DNA from: Ilumatobacter coccineus YM16-304
GTDB lineage: Bacteria; Actinomycetota; Acidimicrobiia; Acidimicrobiales; Ilumatobacteraceae
Length of the DNA stretch: 64,000 nucleotides
Assembly: GCF_000348785.1 (NCBI RefSeq)
Contig: NC_020520.1
Span: 930,001 to 994,000, forward strand
Reading direction: 5' to 3'
This document shows positions 27,361 through 36,297 of the stretch, in pieces (the stretch's first letter is position 1; each line of letters starts with the position of its first letter). The notes below the pieces were generated by a model that searched no databases, was not told the origin of the DNA, and worked only from the letters and a program-made list of their open reading frames with translations. Position numbers and translations under genes: made by a program.

Positions 27361-28092
27361 CTACGAGAGCGCGGCGTCGCCGAGGTAACTGGCTTCGAGC
27401 ACGCTCCGGTTCGCCGAGAGTTCGGCGGCACTGCCCTGCATCATGACTTCGCCGTGGTTGAGGACGTAGCCGCGGTCGGCCACCTCGAGCGCCATGTGTA
27501 CGTGCTGTTCGACCACGAGCACACCGCAACCGGTCTGGTCGGCGATGTCGCGGACGATCGGCAGCAACTGCTCGACGATGATGGGTGCGAGACCCAGACT
27601 CATCTCGTCGACGAGCAGGCACTTCGGGTTCGAGACGAGCGCCCGAGCGATGGCGAGCATCTGCTGCTCACCACCCGAGAGCAGACCGGCGAGGCGCGAG
27701 CCCAGCGGCTTGAGTGCCGGCAGGAGGTCCATCGCCCGGTCGTGGGCTGCGGCACGATCGGCTTTGGCGCCGGTGAGTCCGAGCTTGATGTTCTCGTCGA
27801 CGGTCAGGTCGAAGAACAGCGACCGGTCTTCGGCCACATGCGCCAGTCCACGCCGCGGGATCATGTGCGGCTTGGCGCCGGTGACCTCTTCACCGAGCAC
27901 GGTCACCGTGCCGGCCAGCGGCTTGAGCAGACCCGAGAGCGTGAGCAGCGTGGTCGTCTTGCCGGCACCGTTGGGTCCGAGCAGTGCGACGACTTCACCC
28001 TTGCCGACGGTGAGGTCGAGGTCGCGCAGCACCGGGATGCCGCCGTAACCGGCATGCAGCTTGTTGATCTCGATCAGAAACTCATCGCTCAT
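27361..28092 (-). CDS. livF: Branched-chain amino acid-type ABC ATPase LivF
   Basis: 243 residues. Walker A GPNGAGKT (39-46), signature LSGGEQQML, Walker [14 protein letters not shown], and switch His in [10 protein letters not shown]. The LivF class is shown by the short form and by [20 protein letters not shown]. Pairs with LivG upstream, whose stop overlaps this start by 4 bases (28089-28092). Confidence 0.9.
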   Translation of the reverse strand: MSDEFLIEINKLHAGYGGIPVLRDLDLTVGKGEVVALLGPNGAGKTTTLLTLSGLLKPLAGTVTVLGEEVTGAKPHMIPRRGLAHVAEDRSLFFDLTVDENIKLGLTGAKADRAAAHDRAMDLLPALKPLGSRLAGLLSGGEQQMLAIARALVSNPKCLLVDEMSLGLAPIIVEQLLPIVRDIADQTGCGVLVVEQHVHMALEVADRGYVLNHGEVMMQGSAAELSANRSVLEASYLGDAALS

Positions 28093-28907
28093 GACGTTGC
28101 CTCCGTGGTGGTTGTGGCGGCACCGAACTCGGCACCTCTCTGCGCTTGTTCTTCGCCGGCGCTCTCGCCGAGGTAGGCCGAGATGACCGCCGGGTCGGCG
28201 CGCACTTCGGCAGGCGTTCCGTGGGCGATGATCTTGCCGAAGTCGAGAACGTAGATGTAGTCACACACGTTCAGGACGAGGCCCATGTCGTGGTCGATCA
28301 GGAACAGACTCATGTCGTGTTCGAGGAACTCCCGAAGGTGCTGGCCGAGGAGTTGGCTCTCGGACGTGTCGAGACCGGCAGCGGGCTCGTCGAGCAGCAC
28401 CAGTTTCGGCTTCGCGGCCAACGCCCGAGCCACACTGATCAGCTTGCGCTGACCGTGGCTGAGGTCGCTCGGGAGCGTGTCGGCACGATCCTGCAGCCCC
28501 ATGATCTCGAGCGCCCAGTCGACCTGCTCCTTGAACTGCCGCTCGTTGCGGCCCGGCATGACGATGTCGGTCAGGAACGAATGCCACTTCGGACGTTCGG
28601 CTGCCGCCATCAGGTTGTCGCGGACGCTGAGGTCCTCGAACAGTTCGAGCGACTGGAAGGTTCGCGTGAGCCCCATGAGCGCCCGCTGATCGGGTGACAC
28701 GCCGGCGAGATCGACCCCGTCGAACGTGACCTTTCCTTCCGACACCGGCGTGAAGCCGGTGATCGCGTCGATGAACGTGGTCTTGCCGGCACCGTTCGGT
28801 CCGATCAGGCCGACCAGCTTGCCGGTGTGGCAATCGAGGTCGATGTCCTTGTTCGCGTACAGGCCGCCGTAGTTGACGGAGAGTCCGCGTGCTTCGAGTA
28901 GTGCCAT
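28089..28907 (-). CDS. livG: Branched-chain amino acid-type ABC ATPase LivG
   Basis: 272 residues. Walker A GPNGAGKT (36-43), LSHGQRK signature, Walker [13 protein letters not shown], and switch His in [11 protein letters not shown]. The LivG-specific ARTFQ-like segment appears as [20 protein letters not shown] 28907 is chosen because the earlier open frame is arginine-rich and unlike LivG. The C-terminal 25 residues ([19 protein letters not shown]) are a low-complexity tail. It starts one base after the first fused permease. Confidence 0.9.
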   Translation of the reverse strand: MALLEARGLSVNYGGLYANKDIDLDCHTGKLVGLIGPNGAGKTTFIDAITGFTPVSEGKVTFDGVDLAGVSPDQRALMGLTRTFQSLELFEDLSVRDNLMAAAERPKWHSFLTDIVMPGRNERQFKEQVDWALEIMGLQDRADTLPSDLSHGQRKLISVARALAAKPKLVLLDEPAAGLDTSESQLLGQHLREFLEHDMSLFLIDHDMGLVLNVCDYIYVLDFGKIIAHGTPAEVRADPAVISAYLGESAGEEQAQRGAEFGAATTTTEATS

Positions 28908-28909
28908 GA

Positions 28910-31468
28910 TCAGTTCGCTCCTACGAGTGCTGGTTCGTCGGTACCGGGTGAATGGTCGGGTGTTGCGCCCTCGGCGCCGTGCGGCGGCGTCTTGCCGGTG
29001 ATCCGGCGGTACAGGGAGCGGATGAACAGTGCGAGTCCGGCGCCGAGCAACGGCATCCAGACCTGACTGTAGGTGTCGACGCGCAGCGGCCAGATCAGCC
29101 AGCCGGCGATGTAACCCGCCAGTGCGGTCGGGCCGAAGCGCTTGCCCCAGTCGACCCACGCTGCGCCGGCTTCACCGAACGAGGGCGACGGCTTGCCGAG
29201 CGTGAGCGAGAAGGCGAACATCATCGCCCAGGCGAGGAACGCCGTGAACAGGATCCACAGCCACACGTTCTCGATGAACTTTGCGTTGTAGACGAAGAAG
29301 GCGGTGCCGATGACGAGTGCCGCCATGAACGCCTTCACCATCGTGCCCTTGGCGCCGCGGTAGTTCGACCGGATGGTCTCGGCTCCGGGGATCGCACCCA
29401 CGAGCCAGCCGCCGGCGTGTCTGACGCCTTCTCCGAAGAACGGTGCCACGCCTTCGGGGTGGATGATGGCGGTGACGATGATGCCGAGACCCGTGAGGGG
29501 TCCGATGTAGCTGTCGATGTTGGTGCCGTGGAACATGTAGTTCGAGAACGTCGGAACCAGGGCTCCGGCGCTCAGCAACATGCCACCGACGATGGCGCCG
29601 TTGATCGAGGTGATGCCCGCCAGGTAGGCGGTGGCCAGGATGGCGAGGCTGGCGCCGTAGACGAAGTTCGCCGACGACACTTCGACCTGCTTGAAGCCGA
29701 GCATCACGCCGCCGAGACCGGCGATGCCGGCGCTCATCGCGAAGGCCAGCAGCTTCGTGCGGGCCACGTTGATGCCCGCCGACGCAGCGGCACGCTCGTT
29801 GGCTCGCACGGCCAGGAACCGTCGCCCGACGCCGGTGCGCCGGATGTTGGCGACACCGATCGCACAGAGTGCCAGGACCACGCCGCCGAAGAGCGCGAAC
29901 AGTGGGTTCTCGTTCTGGGCTCGATCACTTCGAGCGCCGATGTCGGCACCGAGGAACGTCGGCTCCTTGACGTAGGCCGGGATGCCGGCACGGAGCTGCG
30001 TGATGACTTCGTTCTCGAGGTAGAGCGACTGGATGGCCACGGCGGTGGCGATGGTGACCACGGCGAGTTGGACGCCACGGATACGCACCGCCGGCAAGCC
30101 GACGATGATGCCGACAATGATGGCGACCACCACCCCGATCAGGCCGGCGATCGGCCAGGGGAGCGAGGGGCCGCTGACCGGGGTGAGGTTGGAGCCTCGC
30201 CCGATTCCGTCGGCCATCATGCGGGCGGTGATGAATGCGGCGATGCCGGCGAACGACATCTGCATCAGCGAGATCTGTCCGATGTAGCCGGTCAGGATGA
30301 CGAGCGACAGGAGGATGATCGCGAGGATCAGACCGTTCTGGATGGCGTTGGCGAACCGGGTGCGGTTGCCGGCGTTCTCGAACACGAAGGCCAGGGTCGT
30401 GATGACCGTGATCCAGACCAGTGCGTGTTCGTACATGCGCTTCGGTTGGGGTGCCAGCGGGAGACGCCGCTCTTCGACCGAGCCACGGATCGGGAGGCTC
30501 TTGCCTCGGACCACGAGGACCAGGACGATGACGATCAGCGGCACCGCTTGGCTCACGCCGTTCTCGATCCACGTGAGCGGACCCGAATCGAACCAGGTGG
30601 CCTTCTTGATGTCGAGCAGGGTGCGGACCGCACCGAGGCCGAGACCGCCGATGATGGCGATGGGGATCGATCGGAGACCGCCGATCAACGCTGCGGCGAG
30701 CGCCGGCACGATGAGTGCGGACAAGCCGATCGGTGTGATCTGACCTTGGAGTGGCCCGACGATGATGACGGCGAGAGTCGCGGTGACCGAGGCGATCACC
30801 CAGTTGACGGCAGCGAGCGTCTGCGGGTTGTAGCCGAGGAGCAGGGCGCCCTTCTCGTTGCCGGCCGCGGCTCGCGTGGCGAGACCGAAGCGGGTGAATC
30901 GGTAGCCGGCCCAGAGCACGAGCCCGAAGAGGATCGAGAAACCGACGACGTAGAGCGTGATGCGCGAGATCGGCTTGCCGAGACCGAGGAAGTTCTCGAT
31001 CACTTCGTCGGGAACGACGGAGCGTGGCTGCGGGAAGGAGTTGCCGAAGTTGAGCAGCGCAACACCCTGCAGATAGAGCAGGAGACCGACGGAGGCGACG
31101 ACCTTGCCGAGCGGTGCGGCGTTGCGCAGCGGTCGGAAGACCAGGAAGTGCACGGCCAAGCCGAGCAGTGCCGCCATCGCGAGTGCGATCACCAAGGCGA
31201 CGACGAACGGTGCGGAACCGTCGCTGTCGAGGGTGATCCGCACGGGGATGTTGACCGTGTGCGTGGGAAGGAAGTCGACCCAGGGCAAGAAGATCTCACC
31301 CCGATTCCATGCCGAGTCGAACGTGAACATTCCGAACATGGCGAGTGCGCCATGAGCGAAGTTGATGACGCCCGAGCCCTTGTATGAAATGACGAGTCCG
31401 GCGCCGAGCATCGCGAAGAGCGCGCCCAGACCCAGACCGCTGATGAGGAAGAAGATGATGTCCTTCAC
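28910..31468 (-). CDS. Fused LivH-LivM ABC permease with extra C-terminal helices
   Basis: 852 residues. LivH half (about 1-330: LGAGLVISYKGSGVINFAHG), LivM half (about 350-680: GYIGQISLMQMSFAGIAAFI, VRIRGVQLAVVTIATAVA, FLAVRANERAAASAGINVAR). A further 170 residues hold about four hydrophobic segments (AFMAALVIGTAFFVYNAKF, LWILFTAFLAWAMMFAFSLT) not present in the second copy at 25306. A charged tail ends the protein. It lies between the binding-protein gene and livG and forms the membrane channel of the importer. Confidence 0.85.
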   Translation of the reverse strand: MKDIIFFLISGLGLGALFAMLGAGLVISYKGSGVINFAHGALAMFGMFTFDSAWNRGEIFLPWVDFLPTHTVNIPVRITLDSDGSAPFVVALVIALAMAALLGLAVHFLVFRPLRNAAPLGKVVASVGLLLYLQGVALLNFGNSFPQPRSVVPDEVIENFLGLGKPISRITLYVVGFSILFGLVLWAGYRFTRFGLATRAAAGNEKGALLLGYNPQTLAAVNWVIASVTATLAVIIVGPLQGQITPIGLSALIVPALAAALIGGLRSIPIAIIGGLGLGAVRTLLDIKKATWFDSGPLTWIENGVSQAVPLIVIVLVLVVRGKSLPIRGSVEERRLPLAPQPKRMYEHALVWITVITTLAFVFENAGNRTRFANAIQNGLILAIILLSLVILTGYIGQISLMQMSFAGIAAFITARMMADGIGRGSNLTPVSGPSLPWPIAGLIGVVVAIIVGIIVGLPAVRIRGVQLAVVTIATAVAIQSLYLENEVITQLRAGIPAYVKEPTFLGADIGARSDRAQNENPLFALFGGVVLALCAIGVANIRRTGVGRRFLAVRANERAAASAGINVARTKLLAFAMSAGIAGLGGVMLGFKQVEVSSANFVYGASLAILATAYLAGITSINGAIVGGMLLSAGALVPTFSNYMFHGTNIDSYIGPLTGLGIIVTAIIHPEGVAPFFGEGVRHAGGWLVGAIPGAETIRSNYRGAKGTMVKAFMAALVIGTAFFVYNAKFIENVWLWILFTAFLAWAMMFAFSLTLGKPSPSFGEAGAAWVDWGKRFGPTALAGYIAGWLIWPLRVDTYSQVWMPLLGAGLALFIRSLYRRITGKTPPHGAEGATPDHSPGTDEPALVGAN

Positions 31469-31580
31469 GCAGGTGCTCCAAGTAAGTGAGTGATGGAACC
31501 GCCAGCGGCTGCCGACAGTGGTGGTGACACAGCGAGCCGGGGCAGATCGGTGATCGACCCCGGCTCGCGGTCTCAGATAT

Positions 31581-31648
31581 TCGGTTGTTCAGGTGTTGCG
31601 GGTGTTGCAGGTGTTCGGTGTTGCAGGTGTTCGGTGTTGCGGTGTTCG
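31581..31648. repeat. Short GGTGTT-rich tandem repeat
   Basis: Imperfect array of GGTGTTGC/GGTGTTC words, including two copies of GGTGTTGCAGGTGTTC-type 16-mers. It lies between the livK terminator and the first permease gene; read on the transcribed strand it is CAACACC/GAACACC-rich. It is not coding in any obvious way. Confidence 0.7.
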
Positions 31649-31650
31649 AG

Positions 31651-31682
31651 CTCGGGTGGGGCTCGTGAGAGCCCCACCCGAG
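31651..31682 (-). terminator. Hairpin after the Liv binding-protein gene
   Basis: Perfect 14-bp stem, CTCGGGTGGGGCTC (31651-31664) with its complement (31669-31682), tetraloop. It begins 14 bases after the stop of the binding-protein gene. There is no T-run. It probably protects or partly terminates the message so that the binding protein is made in excess over the permease genes, as in other ABC operons (inference). Confidence 0.7.
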
Positions 31683-31695
31683 ACGAGGTGTCGGA

Positions 31696-33195
31696 TCAGC
31701 CCGGACGGAGTTCGGTGCCGGCGACGAGGTCGAGGCCCGAGGCCTGCTCGATGACCTTGACCATCTTTTCGCCGTCCCACTGGTTGAGGCTGATGTCTGC
31801 GGTGCAGACCGCGGTGTACGGCTCCGGGGCCGCGCTGCAGTTGAGCGGCGAACCGCCGAAGGCCGGCATGCTGCCGTCGGTTGCGGCGAACGCATCCGAG
31901 ATGGCCTGGCCGGTGACTTCACCGTCGATGGTCTGAGCGATCTCCCAGATGTTCATCATCGTGGAGAAGCCGTTGCCGCCGAACCCGGTGAAGACGAGGT
32001 CTTCGGGCATGCCGTACTCGGGTGCCTTCGTCTGGTACGTCGTGGCGTTGTCGAGGTGCTGACCTTCGAGGCCCTCGGGCGGGGTGAGCACGCCGTTCTG
32101 CGTCGTGGTGACGTAGATGCCCTTGACGAGGTCGCCGGCCGCACGGATGGCGTCGAAGTCGGTGCACGAGCCCGACAGGATCAGCGGGGTCTCGTCGTTG
32201 GACCAGCCGAGGCGACCGAGCGCATCGACGAAGTTCCAGCAGTCGGCACCCTGCGCCGAGAAGATGATGACGTCGGGATCGAACGCCAGGATCTCGGTGG
32301 CCTGGGGCGTGACGTCGGGCGTGGCCGGGGCCACCGGCACACCGATGTAGGTCAGCTCGGGGCGTTCGCCGGCGCGAGCCGACTCGCCCGGCGTGGTGCC
32401 GTTGATGACGTCGAGCGGCTTCGCTTCGAGGTCGTTGTAGCAGACCACTCCGGGAGGAGTGTCGGCCCAAGGCACGCCGACCCGCTCGACGGTGATGCCG
32501 GCGAGTTCTTCGATCTCATCGGTTGCGATCTGCACGAGGCCCGTGTGGACACCCAAGCAGCCGCCACCGGCGCCGATCGCGTACACGCCCTCGGACGTGA
32601 AGTCGCCGAGCGTGACCGCCGACGAGACGACGACCGGGATGCCGGAACCCTGGTAGATGCCGAAGTGGTTACCGAAGAAGTTGATCGTGGAGATCGCCAG
32701 CTCGACGCCGGATGCCGACAGCTCGTTGGCGCAACGCTGCGAGTCGTCGGGCGAGATGACGGTCTTGCAGAGCTCGATCTCGATCGGACGGCCACCGAGG
32801 CCGCCGAGTTCGGCGTTGATGTAGTCGGCCGCCGCTTGGATGGAGGCGGAGTACTCGGGGAACGATCCGTTCGGGTCGCCCTCCGGGTTCTGCACTCCGA
32901 TGCGGATCGGCTCGCCGGTCGGCGCTTCGATCTCTCCGGCAGGCTCCTCGGCGGGAGCCGCTTCGCCCTCTTCGCTCTCTTCGGCGGGAGCTTCTTCGCT
33001 CTCCTCGGCCGGAGCCTCTTCGCCTTCTTCGGCAGGTGCCTCTTCGCCTTCTTCGGCGGGCGCCTCTGCTTCGGTCGCCGGTGGTGCGTCGCCGTCGCCT
33101 CCGTCGTCATCGCTACCGCATGCCGCCGCGACGAGTCCGAAGCTGAACGCGAGTGCGAGCACCTTCTTCGATCGTTGAGTCGATCGTGTCTTCAT
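31696..33195 (-). CDS. Liv-type periplasmic-binding lipoprotein
   Basis: 499 residues. Lipobox LVAAAC (Cys26), then a linker to about residue 90 of near-identical EEAPAEEGEEAPAEE repeats. The binding domain follows from about 95 (PIRIGVQNPEGDPNGSFPEY, a type-I ABC binding-protein fold) with NELSASGVELAI, LILSGSCTDFDAIRAAGDLV and DDLVFTGFGGN-like segments. Ligand unknown; Liv-type proteins bind amino acids, amides, urea or aromatic acids. First gene of the liv operon. GACCG motif and -10-like TAGTTT are upstream at 33288-33309. Confidence 0.87.
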   Translation of the reverse strand: MKTRSTQRSKKVLALAFSFGLVAAACGSDDDGGDGDAPPATEAEAPAEEGEEAPAEEGEEAPAEESEEAPAEESEEGEAAPAEEPAGEIEAPTGEPIRIGVQNPEGDPNGSFPEYSASIQAAADYINAELGGLGGRPIEIELCKTVISPDDSQRCANELSASGVELAISTINFFGNHFGIYQGSGIPVVVSSAVTLGDFTSEGVYAIGAGGGCLGVHTGLVQIATDEIEELAGITVERVGVPWADTPPGVVCYNDLEAKPLDVINGTTPGESARAGERPELTYIGVPVAPATPDVTPQATEILAFDPDVIIFSAQGADCWNFVDALGRLGWSNDETPLILSGSCTDFDAIRAAGDLVKGIYVTTTQNGVLTPPEGLEGQHLDNATTYQTKAPEYGMPEDLVFTGFGGNGFSTMMNIWEIAQTIDGEVTGQAISDAFAATDGSMPAFGGSPLNCSAAPEPYTAVCTADISLNQWDGEKMVKVIEQASGLDLVAGTELRPG

Positions 33196-33287
33196 GGACG
33201 TGTGTCCCCCTTGGTGAGTGATGGTCCGCCGGTCTGTTCACGTCGGACCGGCGCTCAGATCCGCTGGTGCGTGACCTGATTCACACG

Positions 33288-33309
33288 AAACTAACTCATC
33301 GGTCAATTC
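33288..33309 (-). promoter_or_regulatory. Putative operator/promoter of the liv operon
   Basis: Minus strand reads GAATTGACCGATGAGTTAG, then TTT. TAGTTT could be the -10. It shares ATTGACYG with the site before the Rieske gene but lacks four bases of the spacer. The fit is weaker than between the other two sites. Confidence 0.35.
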
Positions 33310-33394
33310 GCGATCGCAGTCGGAGCGACCCGAATTTCAACTTTCTGAACGGGGCGTCGGATTCGCTTCCGAAGGCCCGATGCAGCCGGTGCGG

Positions 33395-34432
33395 TCAGGC
33401 CCAGTTCGGGTTGACGAGGACCTTCGCCTGCTGTGTCGCCCCACCCGCGAGGTCGGCGATCGCGTCGCCGAGTCCGGCGAGGCTCGCGGTCGACGTGTGG
33501 AGCGGTTCGACGAGCACTCGTCCGTCGGCCATCATCCGCATCGCCATGTCGAACTCCTCGTGGAAGTAGGCGAGCGCAGCGGTCATGCGGATCTCCTTCA
33601 CGAGCCACACGGCGGGGCTGATCGTGGCGTCGGTGTCGGGCACGCCGATGAGGCAGATCGAGCCGCCGCGCCGAGCGAGGTCGACGGCGGTCTGGATGGC
33701 CCAGGCCCGGCCGACGCATTCGTACACGATGTCGGCGCCGAGCCCGTGCGTCGATTCTTTGATCAGCGTGCTGGCCTCGTCGCCGGGTTCGACCACGTCG
33801 GTTGCTCCGAGTGCCAGCGCGAGTGCTCGACGCTCGGCGTTCGGTTCGATCACGATGACACGTCCGGCTCCCGCGGCGCGGACCCACTGCATGGTGCCGA
33901 GTCCGATCGGGCCGGCGCCCTGGATGACGGCGGTGTCGCCGAGGCGGAGGTAGCTCTGACGCACGGCGTGGAACGCGACGGTGGCGGGTTCGACCTGCGC
34001 GGCCTGCTCGTCGGTGAGGCCCGAGTCGGTCTTGACGACGCGCGACTCGGCGACGGCGATGCGTGGCGCGAACCCGCCGTGCGGGGGCGCGAGCGGATCG
34101 CTGCCGATCGCGCTCAGGAAGGCGGCTTCGCATCGGTCGGCGAGGCCGGCCTCGCATGCCGAACACCGGCCGCAGGCCGGCGACGCGGCGACCACCACGC
34201 GGTCGCCCTCGGTGAGCGAGCGCACCGCCTTGCCGGTGGCGCTGACGGTTCCCGACCATTCGTGGCCGCAGATCGACGGGCGGTACGGGGTGCCCGACTG
34301 GTACGCGTGGATGTCGGTGCCGCAGATGCCGCAGAAGGCGATGTCGACGACGACGCCGGCGTCAGGGGGAGTGGGATCGGGGAACTCGACGAGTTCGACG
34401 GTTTCCTTGCCGGTGATCAGTGCCGCGTACAT
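33395..34432 (-). CDS. Zinc-dependent alcohol dehydrogenase (MDR family)
   Basis: 345-residue medium-chain dehydrogenase. Catalytic zinc ligands in FCGICGTDIHAY (Cys, Asp/His) and GHEWSG (His-Glu); structural zinc Cys in ACGRCSACEAGLADRC; cofactor loop GAGPIGLGTMQWVRAAGAG followed by IEPNAERR, which suggests NAD. It resembles butanediol/sorbitol-type dehydrogenases, which would fit an acetoin pathway, but the substrate is not proven. It lies downstream of a strong hairpin that separates it from the Rieske gene set. Confidence 0.82.
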   Translation of the reverse strand: MYAALITGKETVELVEFPDPTPPDAGVVVDIAFCGICGTDIHAYQSGTPYRPSICGHEWSGTVSATGKAVRSLTEGDRVVVAASPACGRCSACEAGLADRCEAAFLSAIGSDPLAPPHGGFAPRIAVAESRVVKTDSGLTDEQAAQVEPATVAFHAVRQSYLRLGDTAVIQGAGPIGLGTMQWVRAAGAGRVIVIEPNAERRALALALGATDVVEPGDEASTLIKESTHGLGADIVYECVGRAWAIQTAVDLARRGGSICLIGVPDTDATISPAVWLVKEIRMTAALAYFHEEFDMAMRMMADGRVLVEPLHTSTASLAGLGDAIADLAGGATQQAKVLVNPNWA

Positions 34433-34440
34433 GACGCAAT

Positions 34441-34490
34441 ACTGCCGATCCGAGAGCCCCCCGGACGAAGGGGAGTCTCGGACCGGCAGT
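34441..34490 (-). terminator. Long interrupted hairpin between Rieske set and ADH gene
   Basis: ACTGCCG (34441-34447) pairs with CGGCAGT (34484-34490), and CCGAGA pairs with TCTCGG further in, followed by a partly paired CCCC/GGGG top. It lies between the stop at 34556 and the ADH start at 34432 on the minus strand. It could end the upstream transcript or act as an attenuator for the ADH gene. Confidence 0.55.
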
Positions 34491-34555
34491 CGGTCGGAAG
34501 CTGGTCGGTTGTGCGTGGGCGCTGCAGCCGTCGTGTGTCGACGGCGGCCGAGCGC

Positions 34556-34774
34556 TCAGTCGCTGGTCGGCGTCGGGTCGACGCGATGATTGGCGATCTG
34601 AGGGCCGCCGACCCACCCGCACAGCTGCGGGTCGCATTCGCGCAACTCGCCGCTGATCCAGTGGCCGTCGATCCCGAAGATGCCGACCTTGCCGTCGAGG
34701 GTGACGCGGATGTTGCCCTCGCCGTCTTGTTCGTGGAGTGCACCCGTGAACGGGTGCACGATGCCGGCGCTCAC
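34556..34774 (-). CDS. 72-residue conserved-looking small protein, unknown
   Basis: GTG at 34774 overlaps the Rieske stop by 4 bases (GTGA), so translation is coupled. Sequence features: IVHPFTGALHEQDGEGNIRV, VGIFGIDGHWISGELRECDP with two Cys (ECDPQLCGW), no membrane helix. It is too short and distinct to assign; tight coupling suggests a partner or accessory of the oxygenase. An in-frame upstream start would overlap the Rieske gene by 70 bases and is less likely. Confidence 0.6.
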   Translation of the reverse strand: MSAGIVHPFTGALHEQDGEGNIRVTLDGKVGIFGIDGHWISGELRECDPQLCGWVGGPQIANHRVDPTPTSD

Positions 34775-36198
34775 TTGGTCCCCCTGCTCACCTCGACGGG
34801 CTGACCGGACGCGGCGGCCGCGGCTTCGCCGCGCTCGATCCACTCACCGAGCAGCGTGTGCAGCCAACGGATCTTCGACTCCTGGTAGTTGGAGAACGTG
34901 GCGCCGGGCTTGCTCGTGGTCTCGAGCCCCTTCTGCACCTTGGCCATGTTGAACACGTCTTGTTCGAAGACCTTGGCCAGCATGCCGAGCACCGGTGCCG
35001 ACGCCCAGATGTCGTCGACGCCGAGCTTGATCTCCTCCGCCGGCGGCGGTCGCTCGCCGGTGAACGGCGAGAGGAAGAAGCATTCCATGATCGCTGAACG
35101 GTGATCGTCGCCGTTCGGGCGGAAGCGGTAGACGATGCGGTTGAACGCTCCCCACGGATGGAAGTTGGGGAAGACGGTGTAGTCGATCGAGTCCATCATC
35201 TCGGAGTCGCTCATCTGGTCGACGCGATCGCCGACGATCGGACGCCAACGCTCGCGTGATGCCGCGGCGGCGACCGCTCGAGCGGTGGTTCCGTCGGGCA
35301 CTTCGAACGGCGCCTCCTGGTCGACGCGGACGTCGAGCATGCTGCGAAGCATCTCCTGCTCCGACAGGCCGGTGTCGTCACCGAGCAGCGGGCTCGGTGT
35401 GCCGCCGGGCGTGATGACACGCGAGCAGTTCTCGAACACGTCGACCTGGCTGTTGGTGTCGCCGAGGTACGTGAGGATCTGCGGGTGCGTGGCGTTGACG
35501 TGGTACGCCTCGCAGAACGCCTCCTGCGCGATCTTCCAGTTGGCTTCGATGACGCGCGAGACGTGGCCTTCGACGTAGCGGTTCTCGAGATCCCAGATCT
35601 CGAACTGCTCCATCGTGTCGCCGAGGTGCTCTTCGAGCGGCGCTGCGTCGGGGTCGGGGTTGATGAAGACGAAGCCGGCCCACGTGCCGACCGAGCACTC
35701 GGGCAGCGTGAAGTCGTCGGGGCGCTGGTCGACGTGCGGGAAGTCCCACGCGGCCGGGATGTCTTGCAGTTCGCCGTTCAGCTTCCAGGCGAAGCCGTGG
35801 AACGCGCAGCGCAGCTCGGAGCAGTGGCCGTCGTACTCCTTGAGCTGGCGACCGCGGTGCAAGCACGCGTTGGGGTAGGCCTTGATGCCGTCGTCGGTGC
35901 GCACCACGAGATACGACAACTCGGCGATGTCGTACTTGATGTAGTCACCGACTTCGGGGATGTGTTCCTCGCGACACGCGAACTGCCACACCTTCTTCCA
36001 GAGGTGGTCGACCTCTTTGCGGTGCCATTCGCGCGACGTGTAGCGCTCGATCGGGACGTCGTCGCTACCGAAGTAACGCGGCGATTCGAGACGCAAGACG
36101 TCGGGCACCGGGTGTGTGTCAGCGTCGAGAAGGTCTTGGTACGTGACGCCCGGAGATTTTGCTGCTGCAACTTCCGGGGGTGGTTCGATTGCCGTCAT
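34771..36198 (-). CDS. Rieske non-heme iron oxygenase, large subunit
   Basis: 475 residues. The Rieske 2Fe-2S ligands are Cys112/His114 (CLHRG) and Cys131/His134 (CAFHGF). The mononuclear iron site has His233 and His238 (EAYHVNATHP). After that the chain is longer than many family members. Such enzymes hydroxylate or demethylate aromatic or other hydrophobic substrates using electrons from a reductase; no small subunit or reductase gene is adjacent. ATG 36198 sits 6 bases after a GATAAT-like -10, so the mRNA may be leaderless. A nitroreductase-like gene and a P450 gene lie upstream on the same strand. Confidence 0.88.
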   Translation of the reverse strand: MTAIEPPPEVAAAKSPGVTYQDLLDADTHPVPDVLRLESPRYFGSDDVPIERYTSREWHRKEVDHLWKKVWQFACREEHIPEVGDYIKYDIAELSYLVVRTDDGIKAYPNACLHRGRQLKEYDGHCSELRCAFHGFAWKLNGELQDIPAAWDFPHVDQRPDDFTLPECSVGTWAGFVFINPDPDAAPLEEHLGDTMEQFEIWDLENRYVEGHVSRVIEANWKIAQEAFCEAYHVNATHPQILTYLGDTNSQVDVFENCSRVITPGGTPSPLLGDDTGLSEQEMLRSMLDVRVDQEAPFEVPDGTTARAVAAAASRERWRPIVGDRVDQMSDSEMMDSIDYTVFPNFHPWGAFNRIVYRFRPNGDDHRSAIMECFFLSPFTGERPPPAEEIKLGVDDIWASAPVLGMLAKVFEQDVFNMAKVQKGLETTSKPGATFSNYQESKIRWLHTLLGEWIERGEAAAAASGQPVEVSRGTK

Positions 36199-36203
36199 AC
36201 ACC

Positions 36204-36227
36204 GATTATCTATCGCGCAGTCAATTT
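36204..36227 (-). promoter_or_regulatory. Putative operator/promoter of the Rieske gene
   Basis: Minus strand reads AAATTGACTGCGCGAT, then AGATAAT, with GATAAT as -10 six bases before the ATG. The AATTGACTGC.CG.T part matches 16 of 23 positions with the site at 23026. This suggests an operator overlapping the promoter. Confidence 0.45.
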
Positions 36228-36297
36228 GACACGACTTGGACGACCCCTGATCTCGAAATTGCGTGGCCGGCCCGTGCCGGACACACGCGCGTCGCCG

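Noticed and set aside
28952-31387. 811-codon plus-strand frame opposite the first Liv permease
   Set aside because: Composition is charged and repetitive (His/Asp/Arg/Glu), the mirror of membrane-protein codons; no domain is visible.
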